A program made the translations under genes and the position numbers. This document shows, in pieces, positions 53,909-63,295 of a stretch of 64,000 nt of DNA (within the stretch, counting starts at the first letter, position 1; each line of letters starts with the position of its first letter). This stretch comes from G963675935 sp963719005 (GTDB lineage: Bacteria > Planctomycetota > Planctomycetia > Pirellulales > Thermoguttaceae), in NCBI GenBank assembly GCA_963719005.1, contig CAVRAR010000016.1, forward strand, positions 1-64,000, read 5' to 3'. Under the pieces are notes generated by a model that saw only the letters and a list, made by a program, of their open reading frames with translations, was not told the origin of the DNA and did no database searches.

Positions 53909-56900
53909 ATGTTGAAGCACTTCTCTTCCAATATCAGTCTTAGTCCGGCCCTTCTGGCGATTTTTGCGGTCGCAGGGCTTCTCTTGGCCGCGGTTGCTCG
54001 TGCGGCCGAGACACCGGCTGCAATTGGGACGTCGCCGACGGCCGTGCATCGGGCGGACCGGGCAACCTCGAATCCTGGCAAAGGGGACAGTCCCATTTTC
54101 GCTGACACGAAAATTGGGACAGTCTCCAAGCCGGCGGCCCAGCGGCCGGTCGAGGCGACCAAAGAGCCGCTGCTCGAGACGCCCCCCTCGAATCCGCAGA
54201 AGCTCCGCTTCCAGTTCCGTTTTCAGCCCTGGAAGGACGTGCTCGATTGGTTCGCAAAACAGGCCGACCTCTCGTTGGTGATGGATGCGGTCCCGCCGGG
54301 CACGTTCAACTACAGCGACACCCACGAATACACTCCCACCGAAGCCATCGACCTGTTGAATAGCGTCCTGCTGACGAAGGGCTACACGCTCATTCGCCGC
54401 AACCGCATGTTGATGTTGATCAACCTGGAAGACGGCATTCCGGCAAATCTGGTCTCCACGGTGCCCGTCAATTCGCTCGACGGCAGGGGCGAATTCGAGG
54501 TGGTTCGAGTGATCTTCGATCTGGAAAAGCTCAAACCGGAGGAAGTGGAAGGCGGAGATCAAGAAGCTGCTCGGCCCGCAAGGCTCGGTCGTCTCGTTGG
54601 GCAAATCGCGGCAAGTCGCCGTGACGGAAACGGCCGGTCGCTTGCGGGCAATCCGAACGATGCTCGCCCGGATGGAAGGGACCGACGGAACGATCCAAGG
54701 CGGGCTGAAAGCCATCGAGTTGAAGATTCGCCCGGTCGGAAGACGTGCTGCCCATCGTCCGTCAGATGCTCGATATTCCAGAAGACAAGAACATCTCGAC
54801 CGATGGTTCGATCCGCATCGCCCTGGAAGCGGGCGGCGGGCGATTGTTCGTTAGCGGCCAACCGGAAAAAGTCGCTCGGGCCGTCGATATCATCAAAGGG
54901 CTCGACGTGCCGACGCCCGGCGTCGATGCGGCCGGCCGACTTGCCGGGACGCCTCAGATCGAGGTCTATCCGGTTCCGAACGCCGACGCGCAGGCGGCGA
55001 TGTCGGTGCTTCAGACGCTTCTGGCGGGTCAGCCCGACGTGCGTCTGATGGTCGACCCGAAGACGAACAACCTGGTCGCCCTGGCCCGGCCCCCTCAGCA
55101 AGCCACAATTCGCGCCACGCTGGCGCAGTTGCAGCGCGAGGGGCAGCGGGTGGAAGTGGTCCGGCTGGCGCGCCTCGATCCAGACACCGTCCTCGCGTCG
55201 ATCAACAAACTGTTCCCCTCCGGCGATGCCAGCAAGGGCACGGCGCCGCTTGGTCGACGCGGATGCTTCGAGCCGGCAACTGATGATCCGCGGCACCGAG
55301 GTGCAGATTTCGCAGATTCGCGGCATGTTGGAGAAGATGGGCGAGATATTGCCGGGTAGCGGCGGTTCGACGCAACGTGGTCGAGTGCGGACGCTGACAC
55401 TTAGCGATTCCAACGCCCGCGCCGCCCTGGAACGAATTCAGGAAATCTGGCCGACTCTGCGGTCGAACAGAATACGCATCGTGAGCCCGTCGGCGGCGGT
55501 TGACGAACAACCGGGAAGCGACAGGCCGCCCGAGGGCATACCGCCGGCATTGCTCGAACGTCTGCGCGAGTTGAGACGGCCGGGTGAATTGCCGCCGAGA
55601 AGCGCCGCGCCGGACGAGAAACCATCCGGCGACAACAAACCGTCTCGGCAAGGGCCCACAACCTCGCCAACCGCCGAAAAATCGACGCAGTTGTCGCATG
55701 CCGCGCCGATAGTCTACGTCGCCGAGCAACAGGCTGCCCTGTCTGCCGAGCCCGCTTCGCCGCCGCCGATTGTCGTGATGCCCGGGCCGCACGGCTTGAT
55801 TATCGCCTCGGAAGATACCGAAGCGCTCGACGAGTTCGAGCGTCTTCTCGACATGCTGGCCGAAGGCGGAACGAGCGGCCACAAAATCAGCGTGTTCTAT
55901 CTTAAGTACGCGAAGGCCACGGACATAACGGCGACGCTGGGACAAATCATGGCTGGCGCCGCGGCGAGCACTCCCGCCCCGGCGAACTCCGGCGGAGGAG
56001 GTGGCGGCAACCCCATGGCTGACATGTTCGGCGGAGCATTCGGTCCTTTTGGCGGAGGATTTGGCGGCGGTGGCGGCGGACGCCGTAATCGAAACAACGC
56101 CGCCGCCGAGGCTTCGGACGGAGCATCCGCCACAACTGCAACGGTCAACCCTTCCGCCGGCCGAACGGGGCTCGCCACCGGCCCGGTCAAGATCACCGCC
56201 GATCAGCGGCTCAACGCCCTGTTGGTCCGAGCGAACCGCGCCGACCTCGACACCATCGAGGATCTCTTGAAGGTGCTCGACCAGAAGGATAGTCCGGAGG
56301 ATATCTCCGTGGCGAGCAGGCCGCGGATGATCGCCGTCGAGAACAGCAGCGCCCAGGAGATTGCCGACATCGTCAAACAAGTCTATGCCGACCGAATGGT
56401 CGAAAATCCCAATCCGACCGGACGAGGGGCATTCTTTACCATGATGGCGCGTGCAAGTAATCAGGGCCGTCAATCGAAAGACGACGTCGTCAAACTGTCG
56501 ATCGGCGTCGATACACGAACCAACTCGCTGATCGTCGCCGCGCCGGACGCCCTGTTCGAAGAGGTCAGGCAACTGGTGACCCAACTCGACACGGCGGCGG
56601 GCGAACAAAGCCAGACCGTGCGCGTGGTTACCTTGCACCGAACCAGTTCCGAGGCCATTGAGGAAGCGCTGGCTGCAATCGCCGGCAGTTCGGTGCAGGT
56701 GAGCCGAACCACGGCTGCCGTCAGCAACGCACTGGCACCCTATCAGCCCTTCATCAACCAGCAACAGCCTGGCTATTCCCGGCAGGGGCAATACGGCCAA
56801 GGGCAATACGGACAGGGGCAGTACGGGCAAGGGCAGTACGGGCAGGGGCAATACGGGCAGGGGTACGGGCCGGGACGCTACGGACAAGGGCAGTATGGAC

Positions 56901-57061
56901 AGGGGCAGCGGCAATACGGGCAGGGGCGGTCCGGACAGGGACAATACGGAGGGGCACCGCTCCAGCCTCGTGGGGGAACTGGCTCCTACAACCAGAACCA
57001 GCAAGGAGGCAACCGAAGGGGAGGGCGCTCTGGGCAACTCCAGCCGCAAGGCGGCCAGTAG
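53909..57061 (+). CDS. GspD-like type II secretion protein made of repeated N domains, without a visible secretin channel domain
   Basis: Signal peptide (about residues 1-32), the 45-bp repeat peptide (KGDSPIFADTKIGTVS), then an N0 domain (WKDVLDWFAKQADLSLVMDA, YTLIRRNRMLMLINLE) and five or more secretin N1/N2-type domains (for example RIALEAGGGRLFVSGQPEKV, TADQRLNALLVRANRADLD, SIGVDTRTNSLIVAAPDALF). After the last N domain the protein ends in about 20 QYGQG repeats and a Gly/Gln tail, where the secretin beta-barrel would be expected. Frameshifts near 54548, 54735 and 55245. About 1,050 residues. Heads the pseudopilin operon. Confidence 0.72.
54083..54127 (+). repeat. 45-bp palindromic element, copy 4 (inside gspD)
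   Basis: In-frame insertion just after the signal peptide, read in a different frame from the dusB copy. Confidence 0.88.
56783..56950 (+). repeat. Tandem GGGCAATACG-type repeats in gspD
   Basis: Imperfect 10-15 bp units (GGGCAgTACGGacAg) coding for QYGQG runs. Low-complexity tail of the GspD-like protein. Confidence 0.8.
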
Positions 57062-57239
57062 ACTTGTTCTTTTCTGAACCGCAAACGCGATGCAGCCGTA
57101 AGTCGGTTTAGTCGTCGTTCCAATCTTCTTTCCGACGGAACGAAATAGACTCGGTGAACGTCTATTATCTGCGACCCGATCCGTCTCGGCCGGGGTTAAA
57201 TCGTGAGAGTGGGATGGTGCGGCCATTGCTGGCACGAGC

Positions 57240-57268
57240 TTGATAATTCGGCCAAACCACAGTATGAT
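57240..57268 (+). promoter_or_regulatory. Sigma-70-type promoter upstream of gspG
   Basis: TTGATA (57240..57245), 17-bp spacer and TATGAT (57263..57268). It would start about 30 bp before the gspG ATG and drive gspGHIJK separately from gspD. Confidence 0.65.
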
Positions 57269-57304
57269 AGGAGTCACCATCCCCCTAGAGAAGAGGACTC
57301 TAAC

Positions 57305-57745
57305 ATGATGCGATCCCGCTATTGCCGTCGAAAAGACGGCTTCACTCTGCTCGAAGTCATGCTGGTCTTGGTGATCCTGGTCATCCTTGCGTCGTTTGCG
57401 GTCGTGCAGTTCGCGGGCGTCAAGCGCAATGCATACCTCCAACAAGCCCAAACGCAGGTCGGTCTGATAGATACCGCCATACAGACGTACGAGGCGTCGG
57501 TTAACAGTTATCCGTCCAATTTGCAGGCGTTGCTCGCCCAGCCGAACGACTTGCCGGATCCGACCAAGTGGTCCGGTCCCTATCTGAACCACGCCATCCC
57601 GCCCGACCCCTGGGGCCGTCCATACAAATACGCCGTGCCCGGAAACCATAACCGCGAGACTTATGATGTCTGGTCTTCCGGCCCGGATGGCGTCGATGGC
57701 ACTCCGGACGATATCGGAAATTGGACTAAGGAGGCAGGACAGTGA
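57305..57745 (+). CDS. gspG: Major pseudopilin of type II secretion
   Basis: 146 residues. Leader ending KDG, prepilin cleavage before FTLLEVMLVLVILVILASF with Glu5, a globular domain with the GspG pattern (PPDPWGRPYKYAVPG, SGPDGVDGTPDDIGNW) including the calcium-site Asp residues. AGAGGA precedes the ATG. Overlaps gspH by 4 bp (GTGA). Intact. Confidence 0.93.
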   Translation: MMRSRYCRRKDGFTLLEVMLVLVILVILASFAVVQFAGVKRNAYLQQAQTQVGLIDTAIQTYEASVNSYPSNLQALLAQPNDLPDPTKWSGPYLNHAIPPDPWGRPYKYAVPGNHNRETYDVWSSGPDGVDGTPDDIGNWTKEAGQ

Positions 57746-58347
57746 GGCACCGTCAAGGAATGACGTTGATGGAGGTTCTGTTGGTGCTGGCGATCGTGGC
57801 GATTACGGCCGCGCTGATGTGGCCGGCGCTCGAGAGACCGTTGGCCACTCGTCGTCTGCATTCGGCGGCCGACGAAGTGCGCACCGAGTGGTGCCAAGCC
57901 CGCATCGAGGCGATGCGTTCCGGCCGCACCTATGCCTTTCGTTACGAAGTGGGCGGTGACCGCTTCTACACCGAGCCGGAAAATGGGCTGGACGCGAATG
58001 CTTCGGAGGGCGTCTTCGCACCGGTGAATTCGACTGCCGGCGGAGCGCAGTCCGCCGCAACGGCCGACGCCGCTCGGCCGGCGGAAAACAAGACGCTGCC
58101 CAGCGGTGTCAAGTTCTCCGCCGAGCAAGCCAGCCGGAGCATGACGCCGACGCCGGCTTCCGTCGCGGCCCCGTCACAAAGCCAGCCGGCGGGCGGCTGG
58201 TCCGATCCGATCTTCTTCTATCCGGACGGAACCGCCTCGGACATTCAGTTGGTGTTGATCTGCAACCAGAGCTGCACGTTGCGCGTTATGCTGCGAGGGA
58301 GCACGGCCACGGCGACGATTGCCGACGCGGGCTCGACCTTGGAGTAG
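57742..58347 (+). CDS. gspH: GspH-type minor pseudopilin
   Basis: GTG start overlapping the gspG stop. Leader ending RQG, then MTLMEVLLVLAIVAITAALM with Glu5. The C-terminal domain resembles GspH/FimT (SAADEVRTEWCQARIEAMRS, then strands). A Ala/Pro-rich insert lies in the middle. Intact. Confidence 0.8.
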   Translation: MRHRQGMTLMEVLLVLAIVAITAALMWPALERPLATRRLHSAADEVRTEWCQARIEAMRSGRTYAFRYEVGGDRFYTEPENGLDANASEGVFAPVNSTAGGAQSAATADAARPAENKTLPSGVKFSAEQASRSMTPTPASVAAPSQSQPAGGWSDPIFFYPDGTASDIQLVLICNQSCTLRVMLRGSTATATIADAGSTLE

Positions 58348-58352
58348 CGGCA

Positions 58353-58796
58353 ATGCGAAAGGCGGGATTCTCGCTGCTGGAAGTGATTCTGGCCTTGGCT
58401 ATTCTCGCCGGGTCGATCGCCGTGCTGGGCGAATCGAGTCGCTTGGCGCTGAAGAACGCCCAAGTCGCTCGCGATCTGGCGCACGCGCAACTGCTTTGCG
58501 AAAGCAAATTGGCCGAAATCACCACCGGCATCACTGCCGCCGAGACGGTAAGCAACACGGCGTTCGACGCGACGACGACCGCTTCGCTCGATCCGAGCGA
58601 ACCGGCGTGGATGTATTCCATCGAGACGCAGCCGACCGATGAAGAGGGTTTGATCGCCGTGCGCGTCACCGTGACCCGCAATCTTCCGGCGGAGAAACAT
58701 CCCGTCACTTTCTCGTTGGTTCGCTGGATGCCCGACCCCAATGCCACGACTTCAACCGGAAGCGGCACTTCCACAACCTCATCGTCAGGGAATTAG
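58353..58796 (+). CDS. gspI: GspI-type minor pseudopilin
   Basis: 147 residues. Leader ending KAG, FSLLEVILALAILAGSIAVL with Glu5, then LAHAQLLCESKLAEITTGI. The C-terminus is Thr/Ser-rich. Five bp after gspH and four before gspJ. Type I/V minor pseudopilin by position and N-terminus. Confidence 0.75.
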   Translation: MRKAGFSLLEVILALAILAGSIAVLGESSRLALKNAQVARDLAHAQLLCESKLAEITTGITAAETVSNTAFDATTTASLDPSEPAWMYSIETQPTDEEGLIAVRVTVTRNLPAEKHPVTFSLVRWMPDPNATTSTGSGTSTTSSSGN

Positions 58797-58800
58797 AACG

Positions 58801-59859
58801 ATGGAACGCCGCAATCATTCCGCCTATACGCTCCTGGAAGTGATTCTGGCCCTGGCGCTGACCACGGTGCTTCTTGGCTTGATCGGGATGGCCATGCACA
58901 TCCATCTCGGCGTGGCCGACAAGAGCCGCGGGCAAGTTGAAGAAGCCCAACTCGCCCGGACGCTCTTGCAACATATCGCCGAGGATATCCGCAACTCGGT
59001 TCCTTTCACGCCGACGGCCTCTTCCGGTTCGGCGGCGGGGGAAACGTCAACTTCGTCAGAACCCGGGACATCGACGGTGGAAGCATCGATTTCGCCGGAA
59101 TCCGGAACGTCGACGGCGTCGGGGACGTCCACAACGTCCGATTCCGGGATAGTGATTCCCGCCGGAATCTCCGGCACCGCCCAAATCTTGCAGATGGACA
59201 CCAGCCGCCGCGTGCGGCCAATCGGCATGGCGAAGCCCGCCAGCGGCGACAATTCGCTCTACATCCCGCTAGGCGACGTGAAAACCGTCACGTACAGTTT
59301 CGGCGATCCGGGCACGGTCGCTCCGTCCCAACGCGGCGACGTATCGTCCGATGCACAAAGCGGACTGTTTCGCCGCGAAATCGATCGCCCCGTCTACGTC
59401 TCCGCGATGCAACAGGGACAGGCGGACATCTTGACGCAAGCCACGGCCAAGCTTGCGCCCGAGGTCGTCGGCGTGCAATTCACTTACTACGACGGCACGA
59501 CCACGTACGACCAATGGGATTCCAACACGCAAGGCGGCCTGCCTATCGCCATTAAAGTGGCCATCATGATCCGCCGCACAGTTGCCAAGTTGCCGAGCGC
59601 CGGCGCATCGGCCGACAATTCGTCATTTGCCGTCTATGACATCCTTGTCGATCTGCCGAACTCGCAGGTGCAGGGGGCCGGGCAGAGTTCGGGATCGCCG
59701 TCATCCGGCGGGACGGCGACACAAAGCACTACGCCCTCTACGTCGCCGTCACTGGGGAAGACGTCGACCACGCCGTCGACGAATTCGCCGACCAAGTCGT
59801 CGGGCAAGCCATCGACGTCGGGCGACACGAAGAAGGCCCAGCCGAAGAAATCCCGTTAG
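58801..59859 (+). CDS. gspJ: GspJ-type minor pseudopilin
   Basis: 352 residues. Leader ending NHSA with Ala instead of the usual Gly at -1, then YTLLEVILALALTTVLLGLI with Glu5. The globular part contains two Ser/Thr/Gly-rich stretches (GTSTASGTSTTSDSG and a SSGGTATQSTTPSTSPS tail), longer than in proteobacterial GspJ. Intact. Cleavage after Ala is known to be inefficient in some prepilins. Confidence 0.75.
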   Translation: MERRNHSAYTLLEVILALALTTVLLGLIGMAMHIHLGVADKSRGQVEEAQLARTLLQHIAEDIRNSVPFTPTASSGSAAGETSTSSEPGTSTVEASISPESGTSTASGTSTTSDSGIVIPAGISGTAQILQMDTSRRVRPIGMAKPASGDNSLYIPLGDVKTVTYSFGDPGTVAPSQRGDVSSDAQSGLFRREIDRPVYVSAMQQGQADILTQATAKLAPEVVGVQFTYYDGTTTYDQWDSNTQGGLPIAIKVAIMIRRTVAKLPSAGASADNSSFAVYDILVDLPNSQVQGAGQSSGSPSSGGTATQSTTPSTSPSLGKTSTTPSTNSPTKSSGKPSTSGDTKKAQPKKSR

Positions 59860-59871
59860 GAATGCAAGGCC

Positions 59872-61614
59872 ATGAACGCCAAGAGACGCCGCGGCATTGC
59901 CGATGTTTTGTGGTGCGGCCGTCCCGGCTGCCCAAGCAGGCGAGACGCCTGCACCACAACGCATTCTTGGAAAGCCGCCAAGAGACGCCGCGGCATTATC
60001 TTGCTTCTCGTGCTGGTGGTTATCGCCATGTTGGCGCTGGCCAGCGCCACCTTCTGCGACCTCATGCTGAACGAGCGGCGGGCGGCCGAAACCGCGGGCC
60101 GGCAGGCCAGGGCCAGAGTGTTTGCACAGTCCGGCGCCGAACTGGCTCGCCAGTTCCTCGACCGCGATCCGCAGTCGCAACTCGACGCCGGCGGAGTCTA
60201 TGACAATCAGCAGCGATTCGCCAACGTGCCGTTGACCGACGACAAAACACCGCAGGACCGCGGCTATTTCACCGTCATCGCCCCAAAGTATGAAAACAAC
60301 ATCATCACGGGCGTCCGCTACGGCCTGCAAGACGAATCGATGCGGATCAATCTCAACATGCTGCTGGCAATGGATAAGTCTTCCACGGGCGTTGTCAGTG
60401 CCAGTGGCAGCGTCACTACCGGTCCCAATCCCACTGCCAAGGCGATGTTGATGGCGTTGCCGAGCATGACCGACGAGATCAGCGATGCGATCCTCGACTG
60501 GCTCGACGCCGACGACACGCCCCGCGACAACGGCGCCGAGTCGGATTATTACACCTCGCTCACGCCGCCTTACGCCCCGCGGAACGGCCCGATCCAGTCG
60601 ATCGAAGAGCTTCTGCTGGTGCGCGGGGTGACGCCGCAGTTGTTGTTCGGATTGGATGCGGCCCCGATGGGGTTGATCGAGGCAACGCCGGACGGAACGC
60701 TCGATGGCGTCGACAACTCCGACGGCTCGATGGATCACGGCTGGGCCGCCTACTTCACGCTCTACAGCGCGGAATCGACGTTGAAGTCCGATGGAACTCA
60801 GAAGATCAATCTCAACGGCGACGATCTGCAACAACTCTACAACGACTTGAAGGACGCCCTCGACGAAAACTCGGCATTGTTCATCGTGTTGTATCGGAAT
60901 GGCGGCGTAAGGGCGCCCGACAGTGCAAACGGCCAGCCCCCGCCAGCCGCGGTCGGCGTGAGCACCGTTGCGAGCCTGATCGACACCTCGCAACTAAATT
61001 CGACACTAACGGCCAAGGTCAAGTTGAACAGCGTGTTGGACTTGATCGGCGCCACTGCGCAGTTCTCCGTTACAAGAACGACGGCTGCGACCCAGCACGG
61101 GCCCACCACGACGGTGACACGATCGATCCCCGTTGCGTCCCCCTTTACCGAAGGGACGATGGCTAGCGATCTCCCGAAGCTGATGGAGAACACGACCACA
61201 AGCACCGAGCAGACAATTCAGGGTCGAATCAACATCAACCAAGCCCCGCGGGCGGTCCTGTTGTGCATTCCGGGGATGACCGCCGACATGGCCGACTCGA
61301 TCATCGCCAAACGAATCGAGGATCCGAAGGACGACAGCCAGGATCATCGTTACGAGACATGGCCCCTATGCGAGGGGATAGTGCCGCTGAAGACGATGAA
61401 AAGCCTCTTGCCGTTCATTACGGCCGGCGGCAGCGTCTATCGGGCCCAAATCCTGGGCACTTTCGAGGCCGGGGGGACGACCGCGAGGCTCGAAGTCATC
61501 CTCGATGCTAGCAAATCGCCCACCAAGCTATTATCCTGGAAAGATATGAGCCGCCTGCCGACCGGTTTTCCCGTGGAGGCCGCTGCGCGCGGATTCTCGA
61601 CGAAAAACCCGTGA
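59872..61614 (+). CDS. gspK: GspK-type minor pseudopilin with an element inserted in its leader
   Basis: 580 residues. After the leader, IILLLVLVVIAMLALASATF is the membrane helix without Glu5, as usual for GspK. The large domain contains LNMLLAMD, LDWLDADDTPRDNGAESDYY (GspK signature), PIQSIEELLLVRGVTPQLLF and a helix-hairpin-helix-like ININQAPRAVLLCIPGMTAD. The leader is 41 residues instead of 8 because a 78-bp repeat plus a 21-bp duplication sits between two copies of AKRRRGI. Intact frame. Confidence 0.85.
   Translation: MNAKRRRGIADVLWCGRPGCPSRRDACTTTHSWKAAKRRRGIILLLVLVVIAMLALASATFCDLMLNERRAAETAGRQARARVFAQSGAELARQFLDRDPQSQLDAGGVYDNQQRFANVPLTDDKTPQDRGYFTVIAPKYENNIITGVRYGLQDESMRINLNMLLAMDKSSTGVVSASGSVTTGPNPTAKAMLMALPSMTDEISDAILDWLDADDTPRDNGAESDYYTSLTPPYAPRNGPIQSIEELLLVRGVTPQLLFGLDAAPMGLIEATPDGTLDGVDNSDGSMDHGWAAYFTLYSAESTLKSDGTQKINLNGDDLQQLYNDLKDALDENSALFIVLYRNGGVRAPDSANGQPPPAAVGVSTVASLIDTSQLNSTLTAKVKLNSVLDLIGATAQFSVTRTTAATQHGPTTTVTRSIPVASPFTEGTMASDLPKLMENTTTSTEQTIQGRININQAPRAVLLCIPGMTADMADSIIAKRIEDPKDDSQDHRYETWPLCEGIVPLKTMKSLLPFITAGGSVYRAQILGTFEAGGTTARLEVILDASKSPTKLLSWKDMSRLPTGFPVEAAARGFSTKNP
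59878..59997 (+). repeat. 78-bp palindromic element with 21-bp target duplication in gspK
   Basis: 21-bp direct repeats at 59878..59898 and 59977..59997 (GCCAAGAGACGCCGCGGCAT, then T) flank 59899..59976. The insert contains TTGTGGTGC facing GCACCACAA around a GC core. Confidence 0.9.
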
Positions 61615-61761
61615 AAGGCGTAGGGCGGACTTCAGTCCGCCTGAAAGTTGTAGGGTGAAACTATGAAAGAGAGGAGGTCGGGCCGAACACGGTGTCCTTG
61701 AGCACGTGGTAAATCTGAGAAGAAGGTTTATTTCCTCAGTTTCCACACAAGGAGTCAAACC
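61615..61761. repeat. GGCGGActtcaGTCCGCC palindrome and left end of the IS110 element
   Basis: The palindrome at 61619..61646 may terminate the gsp operon. GGGCCGAAC at about 61681..61689 faces GTTCGGCCC near 62962, and GTGTCCTTGA here resembles GCGTCCTTTGA near 62930, so the IS left end probably lies around 61680-61700. Confidence 0.5.
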
Positions 61762-62775
61762 GTGCATTATATCGGCATCGACCTCCACAAGAAGACTATC
61801 AGCTTGTGTGTCATGAGTAAAGGGCGGAAGGTGTTGTGCGAGAAGGTCTTGCGATGCGACAACGAAGCGGGAATCATCGAGTTTTTCGGCCGCTGGACGC
61901 CGTTTCGCACGGTCGTCGAGGCCACTGCCAGCTACGAGTGGTTGGTACAGTTGATCGAGCCGCTGGCGAAACGCGTGATCCTCGCGCATCCGAAGAAGCT
62001 CCGCGTCATCGCCGAAACCAAGAACAAAACCGACCGTATCGACGCCCGGGTGTTAGCCGAATTCCTGGCATTAGACATGATCCCTCAATCCTATCGGCCC
62101 ACGCCGCGGTTGCGAGCCTATCGTCGCCTGGTGCGTTACCGGCATTTTGCGCGCGGTCGGGTGACTTCCGTGCGCTGCAAGATTCGGCATATACTCAGCG
62201 ATTACAACCTGGATCGGCCGAACCTCTTCACCGCCGAGGGCTTGGAATACTTGCAAGCCGTCGAGGTTTCTCCGGCCGACCGCTGGGTATTGGAGCAGTT
62301 TGTGTCGCAGTGGCAGCAGCATCGCAGCCAGGTGCAGGCGGCCAACAAGCAACTGCGGGAGTTTGCCAAGAAAGCGCCGTTGGCCGAACGCGAACACCGC
62401 GAAGTGCTCCGCAGTATTCCGATGATTGGCAGCGTAACGTTGGACGTGGTACTCAGCGAGTTGGGCGACGTGCGGCGTTTTCATTCGCAAAAGAAAGCGG
62501 TGGCTTACGCCGGGCTGGATCCGGGAGTGCGGGCGTCGGCGGATCGGCGAAAAGAGTTGCACATCACCAAGGAGGGATCGCGGCTGTTGCGTTGGGCTCT
62601 GGTGGAGGCGGCTTGGCGGTTGGTCGTCAAGAGCCGCTATTGGGGATTCCGTTACGAACGGCTGAAAGGTCGGATCGGGGCCAAAAAGGCGATCGTGGCG
62701 ACAGCGCGGCGGCTACTGTGCGTGATGGTGGCGATGCTTCAAAGCGGACAGCGGTATCGCCTGTCGGCGGCGTGA
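61762..62775 (+). CDS. IS110-family transposase (DEDD/Ser type)
   Basis: 337 residues, intact. N-terminal RuvC-like domain with IGIDLHKKTISLCV, Glu in VVEATASYEW and ETKNKTDRIDARVLAEFLAL. The C-terminal Transposase_20 domain has LRSIPMIGSVTLDVVLSELG, FHSQKKAVAYAGLDPG and ITKEGSRLLRWALVEAAWRL, with the serine (GSRLL) that completes the active site. IS110 enzymes are guided by a bridge RNA transcribed from the element's own non-coding end. An ACAAGGAGTC site precedes the start. Confidence 0.92.
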   Translation: MHYIGIDLHKKTISLCVMSKGRKVLCEKVLRCDNEAGIIEFFGRWTPFRTVVEATASYEWLVQLIEPLAKRVILAHPKKLRVIAETKNKTDRIDARVLAEFLALDMIPQSYRPTPRLRAYRRLVRYRHFARGRVTSVRCKIRHILSDYNLDRPNLFTAEGLEYLQAVEVSPADRWVLEQFVSQWQQHRSQVQAANKQLREFAKKAPLAEREHREVLRSIPMIGSVTLDVVLSELGDVRRFHSQKKAVAYAGLDPGVRASADRRKELHITKEGSRLLRWALVEAAWRLVVKSRYWGFRYERLKGRIGAKKAIVATARRLLCVMVAMLQSGQRYRLSAA

Positions 62776-62990
62776 GGTGAATTTTCATCGTTCTTTCAGA
62801 ACAACCCTGGAGAAATCGCAGCGTACAAGATCAAGCCGAAACCGGTGGACGTGACGACTTGAGGACGACCCCGACACAAGTCCTGAATGGCGGCCGCTTC
62901 GGCGACCGACCTTCGATAGGGTGAATGGTGGCGTCCTTTGAAAACTTTTTTCATGGCGACGTTCGGCCCAGCCGACGATCCCGAATAGAT
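62776..62990 (+). ncRNA. Candidate bridge-RNA region, right end of the IS110 element
   Basis: About 200 nt of non-coding sequence follow the transposase, more than on the left. Subterminal inverted repeats suggest the IS1111 subgroup, where the bridge RNA is encoded in the right end. Secondary structure and loops could not be verified by eye. Confidence 0.4.
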
Positions 62991-63295
62991 GGTTGAGCGT
63001 ACACGTTCACGTCGGCTCAGAACTCGAAATCAGCAGGAGGGAGCGAGTTCTTCCTCCGCCTCGGGCTCAGGGAATGTGTGGCAGCAGCCGCAGGAACCGC
63101 CCGCGGACCCTCGGACGAACGTGACCAGATCGACCGAGGCCGACGGCGAGGGGAATGTGGCAGACATCTGCCTCACGTTTCTTGCACCGGACGGCTTGAC
63201 AAAAATGCTTTCATAGATGGACTTGAGTCCGCCTGAAAGGCACGGGGCGGACTAAAGTCCACCCTACGATGACGAACAACCCGTGAGCCCGACGC
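62991..63295. repeat. Intergenic region with facing GGCGGAct/GTCCGCC palindromes
   Basis: Positions 63216..63268 repeat the family seen at 17169 and 61619. The rest is unassigned; a 75-codon Ser/Arg-rich open frame here shows no protein-like features. Confidence 0.5.

Noticed and set aside
56783..56950. Possible CRISPR-like tandem array
   Set aside because: Units are 10-15 bp, contiguous without spacers, in frame, and code for QYGQG.
55202..57649. An 815-codon minus-strand frame opposite gspD
   Set aside because: Low-complexity Pro/Leu runs are the complement of the QYGQG and Gly-rich tail; not protein-like.
59872..59960. Frameshift or wrong start in gspK
   Set aside because: The frame is continuous; the odd N-terminus is explained by a 99-bp in-frame insertion with direct repeats.
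62989..63216. 75-codon frame after the IS element
   Set aside because: Ser/Arg/Pro-rich, no ribosome site, runs into a palindromic repeat; not supported as a gene.
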